Positions 52,874 through 58,965 of a stretch of DNA of 58,965 nucleotides are shown in pieces. This DNA comes from Oscillospiraceae bacterium (lineage in GTDB: Bacteria; Bacillota; Clostridia; Oscillospirales; UBA929). Both the position numbers and the translations under genes were made by a program. Numbering within the stretch: the stretch's first letter is position 1; the number at the start of each line of letters is the position of its first letter. The DNA lies in assembly GCA_031265355.1 (NCBI GenBank), contig JAISCT010000015.1:1-58965 (forward strand), in the 5' to 3' direction. The notes under the pieces were generated by a model that was not told the DNA's origin, ran no database searches, and worked only from the letters and a program-made list of their open reading frames with translations.

Positions 52874-54570
52874 GACGCCGATCCCTCTCGCCGCACTTCG
52901 GCATTTTGGAAGTAATATGTGATGATGTCTTCAAAGCGGTAGCCCTGTTCGGCCATGCCTTTGGCGCCGTACTGGCTCATCCCCACGTTGTGCCCCCAGC
53001 CGCGACCGCTGATGAGATACTGGCCGGTGGAGACGGACGGCAGCGAGGACAGCCCGCTTTTGGCGCGCAGCAACAGGCCGGAGAGCGAACCGGACAGAGG
53101 CGCCACGCCGTCGCGGCCGACGGCATATAGGCCGCCGATGCTGCTCTTCGTGACCCTGTTGCCGGCGCCGCCGATCACGGTGAGCGTAGCGGTGCCGGAA
53201 CTGATGGTGTAACGCTGGCTGTGCGTGTGCAGGTTCAACGCGCTGCTGTTTAAAACGGTACGGGCGCGTTCCCGTTCAAAATTGTGTTTTTTGCCCAGCG
53301 CGTCCACAAAGGTCACACGGTACACATTGCCGGCCGGCGTGTATTCGTCCACATAGGCGTCCACAATGGCGCCCGTTGAGTAGCCCTTGTCCCGCAGGAT
53401 TTGCGTGATGTCGGCGTTTGTGTAGGTGAAACTCCAGATGCCGTTGACGGCGCGGGAAAGATCTTCAAAATTGTCCGGCACCGCCCGAAGATAAGCGACG
53501 TCGGTGCCCCAAACGTTGACGGCGCTTTCCGTCGAGCCGCCGTTGGACGAGTGATAGACCGTGCTGGCCATCTTGCTCCCGTGGTAGACGTAGTAGCCCA
53601 TCGTCTCGTCCACCGCCCGGTCCGAATTGGCCGAGGCGCTGCCGGTACCGTGGTACACCTGACAGTCGGTCGTCGAACAGAGATCGAAGCCATACTCGCG
53701 GTGTTTGCTGAGGTTGGTTGCCGCGTAGGATTTGGCGCAGATGGCCTGCGCTTTCAGCGCCTCCAGCGGCCATGCGGGGTTCATCTCGTAGGGGATGACC
53801 CCTTTGACATAATCCTGGGTGGTCACCCAGTTGACCACCGTCATGTTGTTGCCGGTGGTACGGCGGTACTCAAATCCGCCGCAATACCGGTAGCCCTTGA
53901 ACCAAGTGATCGGGGCCGGCGTATCGCGCAGTGACGGGTGGATGGCCAGAGAGACGGACGCGCCGCCGTCGAATTGGAAGACCATGGTTCCCGTCTCTGT
54001 CCGGACTACAGACACGCAGTAGGCGCTGCCGGTCACAACTTGGGCGCCTGGGAGACCCGCCGCCGGAGCGGCGCCCGCGGCGGCGGCCGAGGTATACGCT
54101 CCGATCCGCACGCGGTAATGACCGCTGTCATAGACGGGGAAGGCCTCGTAGCCCTGCCCGCACAGGTCGGCGGCCCGGCCCTGCGCCTCGCTGAAACTGC
54201 TGAGCGAAACGCCGACGTCCACGTGATAGCAGCCAATGGTCATGCTGCCGGTGGGTGGGGAGTCGTCGTAGTAGACGCCGCTTTTCATATAGACATTGCG
54301 ATTTTTGACCATCGTGATCTTGGTCTCCGTCGTCTCCCCAATCCCGACAAAACTGCGCCCGTCTTGCAGGTACCCAAAGCGATATCCGGACCCCGTGTGA
54401 TTTTCCAGATTGGCCGTGGGCAGCGCCGTCGTGTTGTAAAACAGACCGATCCGCAGCACGGGATTGTCTTCCGCCGTCTGCCCCGCGGGCATGGTTCCGA
54501 CGAGCGCGATCGCGGCCATAGCCGCGCACAGAACGCATTTGAAAGAAGCGCTTGTTTTTTTCGTTTGCAT
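52870..54570 (-). CDS. Secreted SpoIID/LytB-domain protein with SPOR-like region
   Basis: A 566-residue protein. Signal peptide ~1-33 (CVLCAAMAAIALVGTMP, then AGQTA). Residues ~120-160 look SPOR-like (YEAFPVYDSGHYRVRIGAYTSAAAA). Residues ~230-560 are the SpoIID/LytB domain: YVKGVIPYEMNPAWPLEALKAQA with the key Glu, AKSYAATNL, CQVYHG, and GRGWGHNVGMSQYGAKGMAEQG near the C-terminus. SpoIID is a lytic transglycosylase acting in engulfment; this long form with SPOR region is probably a vegetative or general wall-modifying paralogue. AGGGG precedes ATG 54570. Confidence 0.88.
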   Translation of the reverse strand: MQTKKTSASFKCVLCAAMAAIALVGTMPAGQTAEDNPVLRIGLFYNTTALPTANLENHTGSGYRFGYLQDGRSFVGIGETTETKITMVKNRNVYMKSGVYYDDSPPTGSMTIGCYHVDVGVSLSSFSEAQGRAADLCGQGYEAFPVYDSGHYRVRIGAYTSAAAAGAAPAAGLPGAQVVTGSAYCVSVVRTETGTMVFQFDGGASVSLAIHPSLRDTPAPITWFKGYRYCGGFEYRRTTGNNMTVVNWVTTQDYVKGVIPYEMNPAWPLEALKAQAICAKSYAATNLSKHREYGFDLCSTTDCQVYHGTGSASANSDRAVDETMGYYVYHGSKMASTVYHSSNGGSTESAVNVWGTDVAYLRAVPDNFEDLSRAVNGIWSFTYTNADITQILRDKGYSTGAIVDAYVDEYTPAGNVYRVTFVDALGKKHNFERERARTVLNSSALNLHTHSQRYTISSGTATLTVIGGAGNRVTKSSIGGLYAVGRDGVAPLSGSLSGLLLRAKSGLSSLPSVSTGQYLISGRGWGHNVGMSQYGAKGMAEQGYRFEDIITYYFQNAEVRREGSAS

Positions 54571-54672
54571 GATGACCCCTTTAACCCCGGCCGATCCGTC
54601 GCCTTCAAGGCCGACCGGCTCGTATCTCTCTGATTTCTGTGATTTCGCCTGTCAAAGGCCACGAAGACCCCA

Positions 54673-54701
54673 TTGACAACAAAAACGCGCTGTGCTATGA
54701 T
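54673..54701 (+). promoter_or_regulatory. Promoter of the riboswitch-asd transcript
   Basis: TTGACA (54673-54678), 17 bp, TATGAT (54696-54701), about 20 bp before the riboswitch. Confidence 0.9.
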
Positions 54702-54724
54702 AAAATCACAATTGAATTTGCGCA

Positions 54725-54880
54725 GGATAGAGGCGCGGGCTTCATGAGTAGCGCGGACGAGGGCTCCCATGCCCAATGACGCCGCCGCCAAAGGGAAGAC
54801 CGCCGAAGGAACGGTCGGATGGGTACGTCTGTGTTCCTGGGCGGCAGGTGAACAATCTGCCGACTGTCATCCCACCGTTT
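54725..54880 (+). promoter_or_regulatory. Lysine riboswitch (L box)
   Basis: The conserved opening GATAGAGGCGCGGGCTTCAT plus GAGTA (54726 on) matches the L-box consensus, then AAAGGGAAGACCGCCGAAGG (54790 region), TGGGTACGTCTG and the 3' CGACTGTCA (54861-54869). Lysine binding should favour the terminator at 54961 and shut off asd and the dap genes. Confidence 0.93.
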
Positions 54881-54960
54881 GGATGAAGAGCTATCTGCTT
54901 TTGTATGTAAAGACGCGCCACGAGGGCCCGAGCCCCTTTGCGTATATTATATACAAGGTC

Positions 54961-54990
54961 AGCCGGTTTTTCAACCGGCTTTTTCTTATT
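54961..54990 (+). terminator. Riboswitch-controlled terminator before asd
   Basis: A perfect 8-bp stem (54961-54968 with 54973-54980), a 4-base loop and a T-rich tail. TTGTAT at 54901 can pair with ATACAA at 54950, a possible part of the alternative fold. Confidence 0.88.
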
Positions 54991-55085
54991 TTTCGGCGCA
55001 AGACATGATCTGCCGAAAAAATCGGCGCGGCCTTCGGCAGACGCACTTCTAACACCTGAACCATGAGATGGAGGGATTGTTCGCA

Positions 55086-56168
55086 ATGAGACAGTACAAA
55101 GTGGGGATCATCGGCGCCACGGGTATGGTGGGTCAGCGTTTCATCACGCTGCTGCACAATCACCCCTGGTTTCACGTCGCTGTGGTTGCGGCCAGCGCCC
55201 GCAGCGCGGGCAGACCGTACGGGCAGGCTGTGGAGGGGCGCTGGCATATGACAATGCCGCTGCCGGCGGACACGGCGGCCCTGCCTGTGCTCGACGCGGT
55301 GAAAGATCTCGCGCAGATCGCCGCTGCCGTCGATTTCGTTTTCTGTGCGGTCGACATGAAGAAGGACGAGATCCGCGCGCTGGAGGAGGCCTACGCCAGG
55401 GCCGAATGTCCCGTGATCTCCAACAACTCGGCCCACCGCGTCACCCCGGACGTGCCCATGATTATCCCGGAGATCAACCCGGAACACGCCGGGATCATCC
55501 CGGCGCAGCGCCGCCGTCTGGCCACAAAACGCGGGTTTATCGCCGTCAAATCCAACTGTTCCATCCAGAGCTATGTGCCAGCCATCCACCCGCTGCGCGC
55601 CTTCGAGCCGACCGAGGTGCTGGCCTGTACCTACCAGGCCATCTCCGGCGCCGGCAAGACCTTTGCGGCCTGGCCCGAGATGGTGGACAACGTCATCCCG
55701 TTTATCGGAGGCGAAGAGGAAAAGTCGAATCTGGAGCCACTGCGGGTCTGGGGACGCATCGAGGGGGAGGTGATCGTCGACGCCGCCGGTCCAAACATCA
55801 CCTCGCAATGCATCCGGGTGCCGGTCTCGGACGGACATCTGGCCGCCGTGTTTGTCCGGTTTGCCCAAAAACCGGCTCCGGCGGAGATCAAAGCTCTCTG
55901 GGCCGCCTACCGCGGCCGTCCGCAGGAGCTCGGCCTGCCCAGCGCGCCGAAACAGTTTTTGCATTATTTTGAGGAGAGCGATCGCCCACAGTCGCGGTTG
56001 GATCGGGACCTCGAGGGTGGCATGGCCATTTCGCTCGGCCGGCTGCGCGGCGACGCGCAGTACGACGTCAAGTTTGTCTGTCTCTCGCACAACACGCTGC
56101 GCGGTGCGGCGGGTGGGGCCGTTTTGATGGCCGAGCTTCTCTGCGCGGAGGGCTATATCGGCGGTTGA
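55086..56168 (+). CDS. asd: Aspartate-semialdehyde dehydrogenase
   Basis: Reduces aspartyl phosphate to aspartate semialdehyde, the branch to lysine/DAP, threonine and methionine. 360 residues: NADP-binding GIIGATGMVGQRF at the start, catalytic Cys in AVKSNCSIQSYVPA (about residue 158), TYQAISGAGK, EEEKSNLEP, and His in PVSDGHLAAVFVRF. The length and motif spacing are closer to the archaeal/fungal-type enzyme than to the E. coli one. ATG 55086 has GGAGGG ten bases upstream. Confidence 0.95.
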   Translation: MRQYKVGIIGATGMVGQRFITLLHNHPWFHVAVVAASARSAGRPYGQAVEGRWHMTMPLPADTAALPVLDAVKDLAQIAAAVDFVFCAVDMKKDEIRALEEAYARAECPVISNNSAHRVTPDVPMIIPEINPEHAGIIPAQRRRLATKRGFIAVKSNCSIQSYVPAIHPLRAFEPTEVLACTYQAISGAGKTFAAWPEMVDNVIPFIGGEEEKSNLEPLRVWGRIEGEVIVDAAGPNITSQCIRVPVSDGHLAAVFVRFAQKPAPAEIKALWAAYRGRPQELGLPSAPKQFLHYFEESDRPQSRLDRDLEGGMAISLGRLRGDAQYDVKFVCLSHNTLRGAAGGAVLMAELLCAEGYIGG

Positions 56169-56339
56169 GTCGGCGGTTACCTCCGGCGGCGACGGGACAA
56201 ATCGTAAAAATTAGGCATACAATGGTTCCAGGTGTCAGAAGTGCGTCTGCCATACAACACGTACAATAGACCGACGCCGGTACGGGTTTCTGATACCCAA
56301 ACCGTGTATGTCGGCAGTTTGAAGGAGGTAGCTAAGGTC

Positions 56340-57230
56340 ATGAAGACTCCGGTTTTTGTCGGTTCCAGTGTGGCCATCGTCACCCCGTTTGCCGGTGATT
56401 TTGTCGATTTCGAACGGCTGGGCGAATTGATTGAGTACCAGATTGCCAACGGCACCGACGCGATCACCATTTGCGGTACCACTGGCGAGGCATCCACCCA
56501 GACGATTCCCGAGCATCTGGCCACCATCGAGTACTGCATTAAAAAGGTGGACGGCCGCGTGCCGGTCATTGCGGGCGCGGGCTCGAACGACACGAGCCAC
56601 GCGTTGCTGCTGTCGCAGGCGGCCGAGGAGTCGGGCGCCGACGCGCTGCTCCTGGTTACGCCCTATTACAATAAGACGACGCAAGCCGGCCTCGTAAAAC
56701 ACTTTACCTATCTGGCCGACCGGGTGCATATCCCCATCATCCTGTACAACGTGCCGCCGCGCACCGGGATGAGCTTCACGGCGCAGACCTATCAGGAACT
56801 GTCCCGCCACCCGCTCATCAACGGCGTCAAGGAGGCCTCCGGCAACCTCACGCTGCTGGCCCAGACGCGCGCGCTGTGCGGTGACGAGCTGTGTGTCTGG
56901 TCCGGCAACGACGATCAGATCGTGCCGCTGCTGGCGATGGGCGGTCAGGGCGTCATCTCCGTACTGGCCAACGTGGCCCCGCGGGAGACCGCCGACATCT
57001 GCCGGCTGTGGCGCGAAGGGAAGACAGCCGAGAGCGCCGCGCTGCAGATCCGCCTGCAGGCGCTCATCGACGCGCTGTTTTGCGAGGTAAATCCTATCCC
57101 CGTAAAGACCGCGATGCGGCTCGTCGGGTACGACTGCGGCCCCCTGCGCATGCCGCTGTGCGAGATGGACCCGCAGCACCTGGCCCTGCTGAAGAAGGCT
57201 TTGATCGGCGCAGGCCTGCTCACGGCGTGA
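56340..57230 (+). CDS. dapA: 4-Hydroxy-tetrahydrodipicolinate synthase
   Basis: Condenses pyruvate with aspartate semialdehyde. 296 residues, a TIM barrel with GTTGEASTQTIPEH (pyruvate-binding), GAGSNDT, LYNVPPRTGM (catalytic Tyr) and NGVKEASGN (Schiff-base Lys). ATG 56340 has AAGGAGG upstream. The earlier in-frame codons from 56232 would add 36 unlikely residues. Confidence 0.95.
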   Translation: MKTPVFVGSSVAIVTPFAGDFVDFERLGELIEYQIANGTDAITICGTTGEASTQTIPEHLATIEYCIKKVDGRVPVIAGAGSNDTSHALLLSQAAEESGADALLLVTPYYNKTTQAGLVKHFTYLADRVHIPIILYNVPPRTGMSFTAQTYQELSRHPLINGVKEASGNLTLLAQTRALCGDELCVWSGNDDQIVPLLAMGGQGVISVLANVAPRETADICRLWREGKTAESAALQIRLQALIDALFCEVNPIPVKTAMRLVGYDCGPLRMPLCEMDPQHLALLKKALIGAGLLTA

Positions 57231-57274
57231 TCAAACAGCGGCCCCGGCGGGGCTGTCTGAGGATGTGAAAACAG

Positions 57275-58033
57275 ATGCAAAAGATATTTCTCTCCGGCTG
57301 CAACGGACGCATGGGCCGGGCTGTGGCGGGCCTGTGCGCCGGCCGCCGGGACGCCTACATTGTGGCGGGGCTGGATGTGAACACGGAAAAACACTTCGAC
57401 TTTCCCGTCTATGCCGACCCGATGGAGTACGGCGGCCGGCCCCATGTGGCGCTCGATTTCTCCGCGCCGGTGGCCCTGCTGCCGTTGCTGGCCTACTGCC
57501 GGAAGAAAACGCTGCCCCTGGTGCTGGCCACCACCGGCTACGACGAGGCGCAGCAGGCCGCCGTGCACGCGGCGGCGGCGGAGATCCCCATCTTCCAGTC
57601 CGGCAACATGTCGCTGGGGATCAACCTGCTCCTCGACCTCGTCCGCCGTGCCTGCGCCGTGCTCGGCGAGGGTTTTGACGTGGAAATTATCGAAAAACAC
57701 CATAGCCAGAAGCTGGACGCGCCCAGCGGTACGGCTCTGATGCTCTGCCGGGCGGCGGCCGAGTCGCTCCCCTATGAGGCGCACCCGGTCTATGACCGTC
57801 ACGAACGGCGCGCGCGGCGCGACCCGCACGAGATCGGCCTGCACGCCGTGCGCGGCGGCAGCATCGTGGGGGAGCACATCGTCCTCTTCGCCGGGCACCA
57901 TGAGGTCATCGAGATCTCCCATTCGGCCGGTTCTCGCGAGGTCTTCGCGGCGGGCGCCTTGCGGGCGGCGCTTTACCTTGCCGGCGTCACCCGCCCGGGC
58001 CTTTACGGCATGGACGACATGCTGCGCGCGTGA
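57275..58033 (+). CDS. dapB: 4-Hydroxy-tetrahydrodipicolinate reductase
   Basis: The next step to tetrahydrodipicolinate, supplying wall DAP, lysine and spore dipicolinate. 252 residues: FLSGCNGRMGRAVAGL (dinucleotide loop), LVLATTGYDEAQ, SGNMSLGINLLLDL, EKHHSQKLDAPSGTA (catalytic His and Lys) and the SRE/F-AGAL end. Ends 6 bp from the convergent ylmH stop. Confidence 0.94.
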   Translation: MQKIFLSGCNGRMGRAVAGLCAGRRDAYIVAGLDVNTEKHFDFPVYADPMEYGGRPHVALDFSAPVALLPLLAYCRKKTLPLVLATTGYDEAQQAAVHAAAAEIPIFQSGNMSLGINLLLDLVRRACAVLGEGFDVEIIEKHHSQKLDAPSGTALMLCRAAAESLPYEAHPVYDRHERRARRDPHEIGLHAVRGGSIVGEHIVLFAGHHEVIEISHSAGSREVFAAGALRAALYLAGVTRPGLYGMDDMLRA

Positions 58034-58039
58034 GACGGG

Positions 58040-58783
58040 TCATTCGTATATCCCTAATTCCACAAATATCCTGCCTTTGCGGGACAGTCCGCCAACCGAG
58101 AGCACCCTGGCCCGGCCTCGTCCGCGCAGGCTCAGCAGATCGCCTTCGGCTACGTGTTTGTCCGGCTTTTCGCAGGGCAGATGATTGACCGACACCAGGC
58201 CGCCTTCGATCAGGGAGGCGGCCTTTTCGCGCGCCAAGCCGAACGCGCCGCTCACCAGCGTGTCCAGCCGGGGGGAGGAGACCGAGACCGTTTTGGCGCG
58301 CAAAGTGTCCGCCCGGATGGGGATTTCGGACAGGGGGACTTCGGACAGCGCCGCCCCCGCCCGGCCGATCCGGACAATCTGGTCCAAAAAAAAGCGTGAC
58401 AGTGTCCGCCGGCAAAGAAAATACGCGGGCGGGCCGCCGGCTATGATGTCTCCTACGGCGCGGCGCTCAACGCCCAAGGCCATGAGAGCGCCCAGGATGT
58501 CCCTATGGCCGATCTCGTCCTGAGGCCGATGATCGACTTTGATACAGGCCAGCAGCGCGCCGGGGTCTCCGACGTCGCCCCAGTCCGATTCCGTGAGGAC
58601 GGCCGCCGCACGGACCGCGCCGGGGAACCCGCCTTCGAAGGTGACGTTTACGTCCCGGCGGCGGGCAAAATGCTGTGTGACAAGGGTTTGCTCCGCGGGG
58701 GAGAGGAAACCGGACACGGCGCGGCCCTGGCGGCATGCCTTACGGGCCAGGTCGTCGAAATGGGGGAGAAGGTTGTCGTCCAT
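58040..58783 (-). CDS. ylmH: YlmH-type S4-domain RNA-binding protein
   Basis: A 247-residue protein. N-terminal part with SGFLSPAEQTLV and GFPGAVRAAAVLT, a central DILGALMALGVERRAVGDII block, and a C-terminal S4 domain (RLDTLVSGAFGLAREKAASLIEGGLVSVNH). YlmH binds RNA or ribosomes and helps rescue stalled peptidyl-tRNA. Normally found in the sepF/divIVA cluster; here alone beside dapB. The start ATG is at 58783, with AT-rich sequence upstream. Confidence 0.9.
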   Translation of the reverse strand: MDDNLLPHFDDLARKACRQGRAVSGFLSPAEQTLVTQHFARRRDVNVTFEGGFPGAVRAAAVLTESDWGDVGDPGALLACIKVDHRPQDEIGHRDILGALMALGVERRAVGDIIAGGPPAYFLCRRTLSRFFLDQIVRIGRAGAALSEVPLSEIPIRADTLRAKTVSVSSPRLDTLVSGAFGLAREKAASLIEGGLVSVNHLPCEKPDKHVAEGDLLSLRGRGRARVLSVGGLSRKGRIFVELGIYE

Positions 58784-58965
58784 AGCACTTTATCATCCTA
58801 AATTTTCCATTTATTCTCTAGACACGCTCTGAAAGCCGGTTTCATTCTAGTGTACTGTATCATTGATATCCACGCATACTATTTTCCGCTAATTCTACGC
58901 TATAGGGTTGGCCCAAACTTAGGATACAAGGATATCAATCTCTTGCGTGAATCCTTAGTTCTGAA
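58784..58965. other. AT-rich right edge, nothing identified
   Basis: 182 bp of markedly lower GC than the neighbouring core genes. It presumably includes the ylmH promoter. I see no gene, repeat or RNA here; it may be the start of another accessory insert. Confidence 0.4.

Larger units (their letters stand above)
54571..55085. other. Regulatory region between the SpoIID-like gene and asd
   Basis: 515 bp without a protein gene. It holds the asd promoter, a lysine riboswitch, an expression-platform terminator and a 13-bp palindrome GTATATTATATAC (54942-54954). No clear promoter for the minus-strand SpoIID-like gene could be assigned. Confidence 0.7.

Noticed and set aside
1..58965. CRISPR arrays and tRNA or rRNA genes
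   Set aside because: No regularly spaced repeats with unique spacers were seen, and no tRNA or rRNA sequence was recognised on either strand.

Overview
The window reads as chromosome from a spore-forming member of the Bacillota, most likely class Clostridia, with an unusually GC-rich backbone. Pointers are spoVT, a 27-residue spoVM, a SpoIID-like protein, RemA, the CdaA-CdaR pair, PrkC with its PP2C phosphatase, HemZ, the J-domain/DUF5685 pair, a lysine riboswitch, and class A RNase P RNA. Placement below class is not possible from the sequence alone.

Layout. (1) About 1-7.3 kb is a less GC-rich accessory stretch of short plus-strand genes joined by ATGA overlaps. It holds a DUF262/HNH protein, a membrane-anchored unknown, DUF4180, DUF1697, Cdd1-like, SGNH hydrolase and GNAT genes, mixed with gene fragments (two truncated MmcQ/YjbR starts, the tail of a second DUF262 protein, the tail of an endonuclease III relative) and a decayed IS630-type element with recognisable terminal inverted repeats. 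(2) About 7.4-13.0 kb is a minus-strand surface locus: an NYN-domain protein, an O-antigen-ligase-like membrane protein broken by a frameshift, and a large SLH-domain surface protein broken by an in-frame TGA just after its signal peptide. (3) From about 13.3 kb the GC-rich core begins. Minus-strand genes are a P-loop ATPase, uracil-DNA glycosylase, rnpB, spoVT, an Lgt-like protein, a DUF4190 protein with PPYQ repeats, three tandem M42 peptidase homologues (one lacking its metal ligands) and murD. (4) From 23.2 to 47.8 kb everything is on the plus strand: recJ, relA/spoT, an MBL hydrolase and hemZ, cdaA-cdaR, an RseC-like gene, DUF5685 and a Cys-rich J protein, then a long housekeeping run yicC-remA-gmk-rpoZ-priA-def-fmt-rsmB-rlmN-stp-prkC-rsgA-thiN and spoVM. 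(5) At 48-58.8 kb are a secreted GH3 enzyme, queA with a SpoIID-like gene (minus strand), a lysine-riboswitch-controlled asd-dapA-dapB set, and ylmH.

How it fits together. The core run couples DNA replication and restart, nucleotide supply, start-methionine formylation and deformylation, rRNA modification and ribosome assembly with PASTA-kinase signalling, the standard Clostridia/Bacilli arrangement. asd-dapA-dapB make lysine and diaminopimelate precursors for wall and spore. cdaA-cdaR set c-di-AMP. spoVT and spoVM are sporulation genes, and spoVT has a convincing sigma-G-type promoter.

Most worth a second look: fmt appears to start at ATA behind a perfect Shine-Dalgarno; one of three tandem M42 proteins is a pseudoenzyme; the SLH surface protein has a TGA directly after its signal peptide; the IS630 remnant carries a poly-A slip site; and the first 7 kb is a patchwork of gene fragments. 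I did not find a clearly new multi-gene system. The closest candidates are the DUF262 plus membrane-protein pair at the left edge and the M42 trio.
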